A stretch of DNA of 22,526 bases, from IMG/VR virus record IMGVR_UViG_3300027721_000081, positions 1 to 22,526 of that record; one strand, written 5' to 3'. Each line of letters starts with the position of its first letter. The stretch's first letter is position 1. Shown piece by piece: positions 1-7,233 of the stretch. The position numbers and the translations under genes are program-made. This DNA comes from a virus. The notes below the pieces were generated by a model. That model had not been told where the DNA came from. It saw only the letters and a list, made by a program, of their open reading frames with translations, and made no database searches.

Positions 1-191
1 CAGTTCAAATAAGTGGATTGTCCCCAAGAAAAATATCAATAGGGGCGAATAGACAAGACACAGGTGTTTTTGAATATTCACCACGTCAATATGCCTTCGC
101 TTCAATAGGTGACGGACTAACAGACACCGAAGCGGCTAACTTTTACACAGCAGTACAAGCATTCCAAACAACCTTAGGACGTCAAGTATGA
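1..191 (+). CDS. C-terminal end of a tail fibre-like virion protein (partial)
   Basis: The reading frame is open from the left edge (first whole codon at base 3) to TGA at 189-191, giving 62 residues. It contains ISGLSPRKISIGANRQDTG and ends AFQTTLGRQV. I recall this kind of ending, with an 'xDGLTDxEAxNFYTAVQAFQTTLGRxV' pattern, at the C-terminus of large tail or fibre proteins of Bacteroidota phages. The bulk of the protein lies outside the window. The next gene starts inside its stop codon (ATGA), so the two are translationally coupled. The family resemblance is from memory; the exact structural role is inferred. Confidence 0.6.
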   Translation, partial: VQISGLSPRKISIGANRQDTGVFEYSPRQYAFASIGDGLTDTEAANFYTAVQAFQTTLGRQV

Positions 192-439
192 AACTAACAC
201 AACTAACAACAGAACAAAAGTTAACCTATGTAGGTTTATTAACAGAGGTACAAAAGAATGAGATAGTAGGTCAGTTATATGCACCAGATAGCTACTTTAA
301 TCCTATTCAGGACTTGAATGATAATTGGATTATTTCAGTTGAGGAGATGGAGCAGTGTGTAAATCCTGATTATCTTTGGGTAAAAGACCTTGACTTAATA
401 CCATACGAACCAAAACCAACACCCCCACCTTTTGACTAA
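188..439 (+). CDS. Small conserved phage protein, function unknown
   Basis: 83 residues. The ATG overlaps the upstream TGA as ATGA, and the stop overlaps the next start as TAATG, so it sits in a coupled three-gene run at the end of the tail module. The protein is acidic, has no predicted membrane segment, and ends in a proline-rich stretch (YEPKPTPPPFD). It includes the phrase NDNWIISVEEMEQC. I recognise no enzyme motif. Position between a fibre-like protein and another conserved virion-region protein suggests a small structural or assembly role, but nothing in the sequence demonstrates that. Confidence 0.65.
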   Translation: MKLTQLTTEQKLTYVGLLTEVQKNEIVGQLYAPDSYFNPIQDLNDNWIISVEEMEQCVNPDYLWVKDLDLIPYEPKPTPPPFD

Positions 440-891
440 TGGCAAGATACGCTAACACTGGAGAGTTTAATGTCCTTTATCCCACAAGGAGAAGGATGGC
501 TACGATATTGAAACGTATTATAAGGAATGATGTTGTTGATGGTCAGGGCACATTGGTAGAGTCTATCAGAATCAATGCTAAGATTACAAGTTTTGAGAAG
601 CTTGAGATACAGATTATAGCAATGTATTACTTTATTTTCCTTAATAATGGTGCATTCTTATGGAACGGTGGTGTAATTACACCCAGAGACTACGTTGCCA
701 CGTTCACACAGGAGCTGAATGCAGCAGGTATCACAGCTGAAATATACTCACAGTACACTGAGTGGTTGGCAAAGAGATTTCCTATCTTAGAAGTGGCTGA
801 GATACTTGAAAAAAATCAGAGAATCACTTATACCTTTGAGGCATTAGACCCACCTGCTGGCTTCCAGGTAGGCTTTCCTTTAGACGTTTAG
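439..891 (+). CDS. Conserved Bacteroidota phage protein of the tail region, function unknown
   Basis: 150 residues, starting at the TAATG overlap with the preceding gene. Features are a basic N-terminal part (YPTRRRMATILKRIIRND), a central hydrophobic stretch (IIAMYYFIFLNNGAFLWNGG, about residues 66-85) and a C-terminus ending DPPAGFQVGFPLDV. The whole sequence resembles a hypothetical protein I recall repeatedly beside tail genes in Bacteroidota phages. The hydrophobic stretch contains several polar residues and glycines and is more likely a buried core than a transmembrane helix. It is the last gene of the plus-strand run and its last 12 bases overlap the end of the convergent minus-strand gene. 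No function can be assigned. Confidence 0.65.
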   Translation: MARYANTGEFNVLYPTRRRMATILKRIIRNDVVDGQGTLVESIRINAKITSFEKLEIQIIAMYYFIFLNNGAFLWNGGVITPRDYVATFTQELNAAGITAEIYSQYTEWLAKRFPILEVAEILEKNQRITYTFEALDPPAGFQVGFPLDV

Positions 892-1614
892 TTCTTTCTT
901 CATACCTAACATATTAAAGGTCATGATTAGCGATAGGTTAGTCACCTCATTAAACTTAGTCAAGTCCTCATTGCAGAGGCTGTAGATTAGTCTCTCCCAA
1001 CCCCATTTTTTTTCACTCTTTTTCAAATCTACTGCCTTTGCCTCATCAGATGTAACGGGCACCTCATCCTCATCCTCCTCACTTCCATCCTCATCTGTGA
1101 ATAGATTAGCATAGGTGGTCATGAATGAGTCTCTGTAAGCAAGATACTCAGGCAGGATACCATAGATATCATTAATACACACCTCATCAAAGATACTGCA
1201 TCTTAGACTTGGCTTGAACTCATACGGCTCAAAGACTATCTCTCCCCACTCATTGGTCATCACCTTCCTATAGATAATAGATGCAATGTGGCCAACGTGC
1301 TGATTATAGTCTTTAGAGAAGTAGTGCTCAAGGTCAATGAACTCACCTACAGTAAGGGTGTTCAATGGCTTATAGTGATACTCTCCTATCACGTGCTTAT
1401 AGTTCTTGGATGGCTCAGAGTTTATGAAGGTAATCTTAGCCAGCATCTCACTGACCTCACTTATGTCAAGGTCTTCTAAGTCATCAGATGGGATATCAGC
1501 CAGGGCAGAAAGTATCTCTATCTCCCTGGTGAACACCTCTTGTATAGAATACAGCTCTCTAATCTCTTTGAACTGTAATACATCTATCTCACTCCACGAC
1601 TTCGGTAGGTACAT
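880..1614 (-). CDS. Reverse-strand phage protein, paralogue of its upstream neighbour; possible tail assembly factor
   Basis: 244 residues read on the minus strand from ATG at 1614. The N-terminus (YLPKSWSEIDVLQFKEI, then EILSALADIPSDDLEDL) matches in pattern the N-terminus of the gene just upstream at 1589-2134, so the pair looks like an ancient duplication. Further along are LTVGEFIDLEHYF, an acidic stretch EDGSEEDEDEVP (about residues 175-186) and a C-terminal helix-rich part. Its start overlaps the neighbour's end by 26 bases in a different frame. I recall similar proteins beside tail genes in Bacteroidota phages, and a tail assembly chaperone role is conceivable, but that is inference. 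It is one of only two reverse-strand genes here. Confidence 0.7.
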   Translation of the reverse strand: MYLPKSWSEIDVLQFKEIRELYSIQEVFTREIEILSALADIPSDDLEDLDISEVSEMLAKITFINSEPSKNYKHVIGEYHYKPLNTLTVGEFIDLEHYFSKDYNQHVGHIASIIYRKVMTNEWGEIVFEPYEFKPSLRCSIFDEVCINDIYGILPEYLAYRDSFMTTYANLFTDEDGSEEDEDEVPVTSDEAKAVDLKKSEKKWGWERLIYSLCNEDLTKFNEVTNLSLIMTFNMLGMKKELNV

Positions 1615-2134
1615 CCTTAGGCATTTGTTTAGCTAACTTCTGACCTACCTCAACTAAGTAAGGAACGGCAATCTCTGCCTTGAGCTCTCTGATTATCTTT
1701 GCTTTGAGCTTAATGTGTGCATCTGCATAGTGCTCAGCCTTTGTCAAGTCAGTACGTTTGAACAGGATGGCCAGCATCTCTGAGATGTATCCCTTATGTC
1801 TTGAGTGCATAACCTTATCAATGTGCTTTGTATCCCTAACAGATAGCTTGAAGGTGTCCTCAAAGGCGGTGTAAGTGTAGTTCATGTGCTCAAAGGACGG
1901 TTGTAACTCTGGCTTACCACTAAGGTTGTTGAACTCCTTAACACATTCCTTGAACTCCTCAATAGATACATCATCCCAATCTGCCTCTGGCACTCCTAAC
2001 ATAGTGAACACGTCAATGTGTTTCTCAATAGCATCCAGCTCTTGATTTGCATGGATTGTTGTGATGTCCTCGAACTGTTGCACCGTCAACTCATTCAATT
2101 GGTTGGGTACTTCTTTACCTAAAATTGTTACCAT
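1589..2134 (-). CDS. Reverse-strand phage protein, first of a paralogous pair
   Basis: 181 residues if started at ATG 2134 (MVTILGKEV). The frame is open back to a TTG at 2152, but that TTG lies inside a TATATTTG promoter-like box, so the ATG is preferred. The N-terminal pattern VPNQLNELTVQQFEDI followed by DVFTMLGVPEADWDDV parallels LPKSWSEIDVLQFKEI and EILSALADIPSDDLEDL of the downstream gene. The middle contains SRHKGYISEMLAILFKRTDL and the C-terminus is rich in Lys and Glu. It is transcribed divergently from the protease-capsid operon, with only 43 bases between the start codons. Function is unknown; an accessory assembly role is a guess from position. Confidence 0.7.
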   Translation of the reverse strand: MVTILGKEVPNQLNELTVQQFEDITTIHANQELDAIEKHIDVFTMLGVPEADWDDVSIEEFKECVKEFNNLSGKPELQPSFEHMNYTYTAFEDTFKLSVRDTKHIDKVMHSRHKGYISEMLAILFKRTDLTKAEHYADAHIKLKAKIIRELKAEIAVPYLVEVGQKLAKQMPKDVPTEVVE

Positions 2135-2146
2135 AAATATAATTTT

Positions 2147-2177
2147 TAACAAATATAATACTTTTTACAATATAGGC
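2147..2177 (+). promoter_or_regulatory. Late-type start signal, copy 1 (TAACAA-N13-TACAATATAGGC)
   Basis: TACAATATAGGC at 2166-2177 directly abuts the ATG of the protease gene. It differs in its final base only from the three other copies in this window (4747, 18533, 20599). TAACAA lies 13 bases upstream at 2147-2152. TACAAT resembles a -10 element placed so that transcription would begin at or near the ATG. See findings. Confidence 0.6.
2150..2157 (-). promoter_or_regulatory. Candidate -7 box (TATATTTG) of the reverse-strand pair
   Basis: Reading the minus strand, TATATTTG is an exact match to the Bacteroidota -7 pattern TAnnTTTG and lies 15 bases upstream of the ATG at 2134. No convincing TTG/TTTG sits about 19 bases further upstream, so the -33 half is missing or degenerate. 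In so AT-rich a gap a chance match is possible. The box overlaps the upstream AACA element of the plus-strand late-type signal, so the two directions could interfere with each other. Confidence 0.35.
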
Positions 2178-3149
2178 ATGGACAGACCAGTTTACAAGAT
2201 CACTATTGATGAGGCCTACTCAGATGGGGAGGACTTAGGTATGGAGATGATTGCCTTCACCAACAAGCCTGCTATCAAGGTTAAAGGTATGGCATTCAAT
2301 TCTCATGTTGCTCCTATGACATTCAGTGACTCAGTTAAGATGCGTATTGTTGCACCTGCCATGATACCAATGAACATCTATAGACAAGATGAGGATGGTG
2401 AAGAGTATGACGTTCAATTTACTGCAGAGGTGATTGAGCAGATACACGCTAAGTTTATGCTTAACCTTAGCAATAAGAACATCTTTAACCTTGAGCACGA
2501 TCAAGATGAGAAAGTGCCAGCATACATCCTTGAGGCTTGGATAGTAGACAGCCCAGAGACTGACAAAGCATTCACAACATACGGCATTGAAGTACCTAAG
2601 GGCACTCTAATGTTGACAAGCCAGATCACTGACAGAGAATACTATGATGCACTGGTTGAGTCTGGTCAAGTAGGTTACTCTATTGAGGGATTCTTAGGCA
2701 TGAAATTATCGGAACAATTAAAATTAAATACAATGAAGTTACCAGATGGAGAACACATGATTGAGGATAAAATCTACGTTGTTAAAGACGGAGAAGTTAT
2801 TGAGATCAAAGAAATGCCTACAGAGATGGAAGCAGAAATGGCTGCTGACCCAGTAGCAGAAGAGGAAGCTGAAGTTGCAGCAGAGACCCCTGAGGCAGAG
2901 GAAGAGGATGCAGCAGCAGACTCAGAGGTTGCAATGGCTATTGACCCTGCAGTTGATACAGAGGCTATCCTTGCTATCGTAGCACCAATGCTTGAGGAAC
3001 ACATGAATGCAGTGATTAGAATGATTGCTGACTTAAAGAACCAACTTGAGGAGAGTCTTGCTGTTGAGACTGAAACAGAAACAGAGAGTGTGGAGTTGAC
3101 TTCACATGAGAAATTTAAAGAATTTGTAAAATTTTCAAAAACCAAATAA
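2178..3149 (+). CDS. Prohead protease, XkdF/peptidase S78_2-like, with fused scaffold-like C-terminus
   Basis: 323 residues from ATG 2178; the frame extends further upstream, but this ATG is chosen because TACAATATAGGC abuts it and the protein homology begins here. Residues 1 to about 190 resemble the XkdF-type serine protease of phage capsid maturation: NLEHDQD places a likely catalytic His at residue 107, and VGYSIEGF places a likely catalytic Ser at 168. Residues about 205-290 are an Ala/Glu-rich acidic region, followed by a helical segment (MLEEHMNAVIRMIADLKNQL) and a Lys-rich end. That layout suits a protease fused to an internal scaffold which is cleaved on maturation. The major capsid gene follows after one base, with no separate scaffold gene between. 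Confidence 0.8.
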   Translation: MDRPVYKITIDEAYSDGEDLGMEMIAFTNKPAIKVKGMAFNSHVAPMTFSDSVKMRIVAPAMIPMNIYRQDEDGEEYDVQFTAEVIEQIHAKFMLNLSNKNIFNLEHDQDEKVPAYILEAWIVDSPETDKAFTTYGIEVPKGTLMLTSQITDREYYDALVESGQVGYSIEGFLGMKLSEQLKLNTMKLPDGEHMIEDKIYVVKDGEVIEIKEMPTEMEAEMAADPVAEEEAEVAAETPEAEEEDAAADSEVAMAIDPAVDTEAILAIVAPMLEEHMNAVIRMIADLKNQLEESLAVETETETESVELTSHEKFKEFVKFSKTK

Positions 3150-3150
3150 C

Positions 3151-4083
3151 ATGAACCGTAATTTAAAATTCAATTTAGATATTGAAACAAACGCATTATT
3201 AGCTGCGAACCCAGAGGAGTTTTATTCAAAGGCTTATTTATCAAGCCCTGATATTCCTAACAACTTCCGTACTTTACCAGGTGTGAAGTCAAAAACAAAA
3301 TTGGCCAATGTAGTATTTGGACAGGTGTTGCAACCTTACAACTGTGCTTTCTCACCAAGTACTGACTTGTTAGATGCTATTGATATCGATGTATGTTCTT
3401 TGTCTGCAATGGCTGAGCTTTGTCAGTTCGATTTAGAGCAATCATTCTTAGCTTTGCAAATGACAAAAGGATCTAATGGTGACTTCACTGTTGCATCTTT
3501 CATGGCATACTACTGGAATGAGATGGCTTTGACTATTGGTCAAGACTTAGAGGTGTTGAGATGGCAAGGTAATGATGCATCTGAGGATCCATTGTTATCT
3601 TTGTGTACTGGATACTTATTCAAGATGTTCTATGATACAGATGTTATAGGTTTATATGATGGAGCTGTAACTACTGCAAATGTATTGACAGTTATGGAGT
3701 CTGTACTTAACGCTGCACCTGCATCTATAGTAAGACGTAAAGCTGACTTAAGATTCTACGTTTCAACAAACGTAGCTAACGCATATGAGTTGAAAGCAGC
3801 ATCTGGTAACACGCAGACATTCGTTACTTTACCATTAGGATTAACTTTCTTAGGTATCAATGTAGTGACTTGTGAAGGTATGCCAGATAACACTATTGTG
3901 TTGACATTGAAAAATAACCTTATCTATGCATTTGATGCAGAGGGAGATTCAAAAGCATTGAAAGCTATCAACTTATCTGACTCAGTTGCTGAGCCTGTAT
4001 TGAGAACTCGTGCGAACATGAAGGCTGGTTTCTTCTATACGAACCCTACTGAGATAGTTTTGTATAACGCATTCTACATCTAA
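3151..4083 (+). CDS. Major capsid protein, HK97-fold candidate
   Basis: 310 residues, starting one base after the protease stop. The position right after a prohead protease with scaffold-like tail, the length, and the strong terminator after it all fit a major capsid protein. Visible segments include a charged N-terminal arm (NRNLKFNLDIETNALLAANP), then SPSTDLLDAIDIDVCSLSAM, and a C-terminal part ending NPTEIVLYNAFYI. I recall closely similar capsid proteins in Bacteroidota phages. Codon choice looks more uniform than in the neighbours (many GCA, TTA, ATC/ATT), as expected of a highly expressed gene. The HK97 fold is inferred and not directly visible. Confidence 0.8.
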   Translation: MNRNLKFNLDIETNALLAANPEEFYSKAYLSSPDIPNNFRTLPGVKSKTKLANVVFGQVLQPYNCAFSPSTDLLDAIDIDVCSLSAMAELCQFDLEQSFLALQMTKGSNGDFTVASFMAYYWNEMALTIGQDLEVLRWQGNDASEDPLLSLCTGYLFKMFYDTDVIGLYDGAVTTANVLTVMESVLNAAPASIVRRKADLRFYVSTNVANAYELKAASGNTQTFVTLPLGLTFLGINVVTCEGMPDNTIVLTLKNNLIYAFDAEGDSKALKAINLSDSVAEPVLRTRANMKAGFFYTNPTEIVLYNAFYI

Positions 4084-4090
4084 ATATAAA

Positions 4091-4118
4091 GGGAGGTAGT
4101 AAGTGCCTCCCTATTTTT
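4091..4118 (+). terminator. Intrinsic terminator after the major capsid gene
   Basis: GGGAGG (4091-4096) pairs with CCTCCC (4106-4111) around a 9-base loop and is followed by TATTTTT. It lies 7 bases after the capsid stop, so the protease-capsid pair ends as its own transcript. Confidence 0.85.
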
Positions 4119-4139
4119 AACCTTTTAAAAAATATACCT

Positions 4140-4679
4140 ATGAGCTGTGAAGCACTAATAGCCATTGAAAAAAGCTGTGATAATAATAGCGGTGGCATCA
4201 AAAGAATTTATATCAATCTACAGGATAATGTAGACATGGATACATTAGCAGTGGTTGACCCTGTAGGTACACCTGCTGAGCAGTATGCTATTGGCACACT
4301 TGACTTAGTAGTTGCTGCTGACCCATTCACTGAGTTTGAGTTCAGACGTAATACATCTGGATACACAGAGGAGAGCAATATTGACTTAATCAATGGCTCA
4401 AGTTTTGTGACTCAGACTATCAACCTAATGTTCCACAGAAGAGAGGCAGCGAAGTCTAATGCAATCAAGGTACTTGGTTCTGGACAGCAGTACTTATCTG
4501 CAATAGTTGAGGATCAAAACGGCATCCTATGGTTCTTCCCATACTTGCAGTTGACTGCATCTGGAGAAGGCTCAGGTACAGCTCGTGCAGATGGTTCTAA
4601 ATATTCCGTTACACTTTTAGCGGAGAATGACCAGTTGGCCTATACAATGACTACTAATGTGTTGACTAGTTTACTATAA
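4140..4679 (+). CDS. Major tail tube protein candidate
   Basis: 179 residues. It stands alone between two intrinsic terminators, directly after the capsid gene, the pattern expected of a very abundant virion protein. The predicted content is mostly beta-strand, with phrases such as DNVDMDTLAVVDPVG, FVTQTINLMFHRREAAKSN and SKYSVTLLAENDQLAYTM typical of tail tube proteins of Bacteroidota phages as I recall them. The leader AATATACCTATG resembles, but does not match, the TACAATATAGGTATG start signal of neighbouring genes. It could instead be a head decoration protein; the tail tube assignment rests on position, length and strand-rich character. Confidence 0.65.
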   Translation: MSCEALIAIEKSCDNNSGGIKRIYINLQDNVDMDTLAVVDPVGTPAEQYAIGTLDLVVAADPFTEFEFRRNTSGYTEESNIDLINGSSFVTQTINLMFHRREAAKSNAIKVLGSGQQYLSAIVEDQNGILWFFPYLQLTASGEGSGTARADGSKYSVTLLAENDQLAYTMTTNVLTSLL

Positions 4680-4698
4680 CCCTATCATATCTATAAAC

Positions 4699-4727
4699 AG
4701 CCTCACTACTTAGTGGGGCTTTTTTTT
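4699..4727 (+). terminator. Intrinsic terminator after the tail tube candidate
   Basis: A ten-base-pair stem, AGCCTCACTA (4699-4708) with TAGTGGGGCT (4711-4720), has a two-base apical gap in the DNA (the innermost pair probably opens to give a four-base loop) and one G-T pair. It is followed by eight T residues. The end of the T run flows into TAACAA, the upstream element of the next start signal. Confidence 0.85.
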
Positions 4728-4758
4728 AACAATTATTTTTTAGTAGTACAATATAGGT
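4727..4758 (+). promoter_or_regulatory. Late-type start signal, copy 2 (TAACAA-N14-TACAATATAGGT)
   Basis: TACAATATAGGT at 4747-4758 directly abuts the ATG at 4759, with TAACAA at 4727-4732. Because a strong terminator lies just upstream, a new transcript has to begin here, which supports a promoter reading of the motif. Confidence 0.65.
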
Positions 4759-5094
4759 ATGATATATCTTGAGAAAGACACAGTCAACTTGTTTGTGCTG
4801 ACCTTAACAGAGGTTACAACCATCCCAGACGCTTACTATTTATTTGAGTTTGAGGATGAGTTCAACACTGCACCAGACCCTATATACTGGGAAGGTACAG
4901 ATACTTCTGTATATCCCTCAAGATTTAACCTATTCACACTTGATGAGCCAACAGATATTGACTTCGTAAAGGGTCAGTATAGATACAAGGTGTATCAGAG
5001 CTCAGAACCCACAAACGACCCTACTGGCTTGACCATGATAGAAGAGGGCAGGATGGTAGTGGCAGGTGTAACACTTAACTCAATATATGACTAA
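4759..5094 (+). CDS. Small virion-region protein, probable beta-sandwich
   Basis: 111 residues, ATG directly behind the TACAATATAGGT box. The protein begins MIYLEKDTVNLFVLTLTEV and continues with a strand-rich pattern (YYLFEFEDEF, SRFNLFTLDE, GQYRYKVYQS), like a family of small proteins I recall near the head-tail genes of Bacteroidota phages. It leads the operon that continues with the portal through a TAATG overlap. The fold and a virion role are inferred from context; no enzymatic motif is present. It could be a decoration, neck or stopper protein. Confidence 0.65.
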   Translation: MIYLEKDTVNLFVLTLTEVTTIPDAYYLFEFEDEFNTAPDPIYWEGTDTSVYPSRFNLFTLDEPTDIDFVKGQYRYKVYQSSEPTNDPTGLTMIEEGRMVVAGVTLNSIYD

Positions 5095-6380
5095 TGGCAT
5101 GGTATAGTAGATTCGTAGGCAGTAAGCCTAAAGCAACAGAAGTAGTGGAAGGATATCAATCTTTTAGCACTCCATTTGGTAACGTAGGCAACGCCAACTT
5201 ATCACTGCCTTATGTCAATGGTAGATATCAGATAGCTGGATATATACCATTTGGCCAGGATAATATGTTCCCTGAGCTACTTAATCAGCTATACTACACA
5301 TCACCTTTACATGGTGCAATAGTGGACTTCAAGACCAATGCAACAGTCGGAGGAGGATATACTCTTGAGACTGCTAAGATGTCCAATGAGGATAAGCTCA
5401 AGCTATATACCTTTGAGAAAAAAATGAAGCTCAACAAGACCAGCAAGGCTATAGCTCAACAGTTGATAGTACACCACAGAGTTTACTTTAAACTTTGCTA
5501 TAATAAGAAAGGTGAGCTGTACAAGATAGAGAATGTATCACCTGAGAAGGTGAGAGTGGCAAGAGATAAGATAACATACTTCTTGTGCGACGACTGGTCA
5601 GCTCGTATTGATATAGTATCTATCAAGAAAGCACATCCTGCTAACACTGACCTTGAGCAGTTATATGTTTATGAGATAATGACCTTGGGCCAGGAGTGGT
5701 ATTCTTTACCACAGTATACATCTGCTTTGAACTTTGCCTTCCTATCTGGTGAGCTATCATATTTTGCTAAGAGTAACATCCAAAACTCAGTCTTTCCTTC
5801 CTTTGCTATGATGTTCCCTAAGAGACCACAGTCAGAAGAGGAGAAACACATGATTAAGCAAACCATTGATAGGTTGAAAGGTGCAGCGAATGCTGGTAAG
5901 GCTGTTGCATTCTTTGCTAACTCAGCTGACCAACTACCAAAGATAGAGGCATTGCCTACCAATAGCAATGATAAGCTCTTCCATGAAGCCTCTGCACTCA
6001 ATACTGAGCAGATATGTTTCTCACACACTATAGATCCTATCTTGATGGGAGTACGTACTACAGGTTCTCTTGGCGGTGGAGCTGATATCAAGCAGGCATA
6101 CGTTGTATTTGAGAAAAATGTAGTAATGCCATTGAGAGACCAGGTTGAGGAGATAGTGAACGAGCTATTGGCACTTGCTAAGATACCAGGTGTGTACATG
6201 ATTAACAACTTCCAGATAATCAATGAGACTATTGTCGAGATAGATGACAATGTATCTAAGATATCTGATATTATTAATTCTGTTAATCCTGTACTGGCTG
6301 CTAAAATAATTGAATCTATGACTCAAAATGAGTTAAGGGAGTTGATACACTTACAACCTATTGAAACACCTGCACCATGA
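5094..6380 (+). CDS. Portal protein
   Basis: 428 residues. Length, position and motifs fit the dodecameric portal through which DNA enters the head. Near the N-terminus are IPFGQDNMFPELLNQLYYTSPLHGAIVD split over about residues 51-78, followed by VHHRVYFKLCYNKKGEL and ENVSPEKVRVARD, typical of portal wing strands. The region around 290-330 (FHEASALNTEQICFSHTIDP then MGVRTTGSLGGGADIKQAY) matches the pattern of portal stem and clip sequences in Bacteroidota phages. A helical C-terminus follows. The start overlaps the previous stop as TAATG and its own stop overlaps the next start as ATGA-type coupling (4 bases). It is separated from terminase, which lies about 13 kb downstream. Confidence 0.8.
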   Translation: MAWYSRFVGSKPKATEVVEGYQSFSTPFGNVGNANLSLPYVNGRYQIAGYIPFGQDNMFPELLNQLYYTSPLHGAIVDFKTNATVGGGYTLETAKMSNEDKLKLYTFEKKMKLNKTSKAIAQQLIVHHRVYFKLCYNKKGELYKIENVSPEKVRVARDKITYFLCDDWSARIDIVSIKKAHPANTDLEQLYVYEIMTLGQEWYSLPQYTSALNFAFLSGELSYFAKSNIQNSVFPSFAMMFPKRPQSEEEKHMIKQTIDRLKGAANAGKAVAFFANSADQLPKIEALPTNSNDKLFHEASALNTEQICFSHTIDPILMGVRTTGSLGGGADIKQAYVVFEKNVVMPLRDQVEEIVNELLALAKIPGVYMINNFQIINETIVEIDDNVSKISDIINSVNPVLAAKIIESMTQNELRELIHLQPIETPAP

Positions 6381-6943
6381 TATACTTTATAACAGAGACA
6401 TACCTCAAGACTAACACACCTATCACAGCTAATGTGGATGTGACTGATGTTACTCCATACATAGCTACACAGGCTCAACTTAGAGTGATGCCTATCTTAG
6501 GAACAACATACTACAACTATCTACTGGCAGCATACAACGGTCAGACGTTGACAAATGATGAGGAGGCACTTGTTGCCTTCATACAGCCAGTGATTGCATG
6601 GAGGTCAGCAGAGGATGCTGTGTTTGGCTTGACATACCAACTTAAGAACAAAGGACTACAGACTCAATTCGGAGACTTCTCTGCATCTGTTAGTCGTAGT
6701 GAGGTAGCCTTTGGGATGGAGCACTATGCACAGAAGGCTTCATTCTTTGAGCAACGGTTGATTAGGTACTTGATAGCTAATAAGGACTTATATCCTGGCT
6801 TCACTTCACCTACCAACAGAGATACTGACTTAAGACCTATGATTGACAGATGCGATTGTGACTGTGTAGGCCAATGCCATAGTGGATGCCCATGTGGTGG
6901 GATGAGAGAGAACGGATACAACAACTCAATACTGATATTATAA
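6377..6943 (+). CDS. Head-tail connector/adaptor candidate with Cys-rich C-terminal tail
   Basis: 188 residues overlapping the portal stop by 4 bases. The N-terminal two-thirds is helical (YFITETYLKTNTPITANVD, QLRVMPILGTTYYNYLLAAY, VIAWRSAEDAVFGLTYQL), resembling the small all-helical adaptor proteins that dock under the portal, and similar to a family I recall directly after portals in Bacteroidota phages (possibly DUF6712). Near the C-terminus the run CDCDCVGQCHSGCPCGG (residues 159-175) holds six Cys and one His in fifteen residues, which suggests metal binding or disulfide linkage. A short hydrophobic end, NNSILIL, follows. Adaptor function is inferred from neighbours. Confidence 0.6.
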   Translation: MIYFITETYLKTNTPITANVDVTDVTPYIATQAQLRVMPILGTTYYNYLLAAYNGQTLTNDEEALVAFIQPVIAWRSAEDAVFGLTYQLKNKGLQTQFGDFSASVSRSEVAFGMEHYAQKASFFEQRLIRYLIANKDLYPGFTSPTNRDTDLRPMIDRCDCDCVGQCHSGCPCGGMRENGYNNSILIL

Positions 6944-7233
6944 TGGACTTTAATGAAATAGCCTTCACGATTATAACAATACTTATCTCTGGTGTAGCAT
7001 ACTTCTTGAAAGGGGTACACGCAGACATCAAAGCACTTGCAGAAGAGCAGAAGAGAATTATTGAGACTCAAGGAAGACTCAAAGGTAAGATTGAACTGGT
7101 TGACAATGAGTCCAGGTTCAAGTATGAAGCCATTGAGAAGATGACTCAGCTTGAGATTAAGCACCTGGCAGAACAAATCAGTGAGCTAACTCAGTCAGTA
7201 AAGAAACTAATAGAAGTACAATTAACAAGATGA
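6943..7233 (+). CDS. Membrane-anchored coiled-coil protein of the lysis cassette
   Basis: 96 residues from the TAATG overlap at 6943; an in-frame ATG lies further upstream at 6886, but the overlap and the immediate N-terminal hydrophobic helix favour 6943. One transmembrane segment (IAFTIITILISGVAYFL, about residues 6-22) is followed by a long charged heptad-like helix (DIKALAEEQKRIIETQ through QISELTQSVKKLIEV). This layout resembles spanin-like or holin-accessory proteins and haemolysin XhlA-type proteins next to phage holins. Its stop overlaps the next gene, a holin candidate. The assignment to lysis is from context and topology. Confidence 0.6.
   Translation: MDFNEIAFTIITILISGVAYFLKGVHADIKALAEEQKRIIETQGRLKGKIELVDNESRFKYEAIEKMTQLEIKHLAEQISELTQSVKKLIEVQLTR

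Noticed and set aside
1589-1614. Programmed ribosomal frameshift joining the two reverse-strand genes, as in lambda G/GT
   Set aside because: The second gene lies in the +1 frame, a TAG stops that frame about 20 bases before its ATG, and no X-XXY-YYZ slippery heptamer is visible in frame of the first gene. Ordinary overlap explains it.
2774-3145. Antisense ORF of 123 residues opposite the acidic part of the protease gene
   Set aside because: It is a Ser/Ala-rich mirror of the Glu/Ala codons in the sense gene, the usual artefact of a biased composition.
5669-6250. Antisense ORF of 193 residues inside the portal gene
   Set aside because: It lies wholly opposite a confidently assigned portal and has no recognisable motif or start signal.
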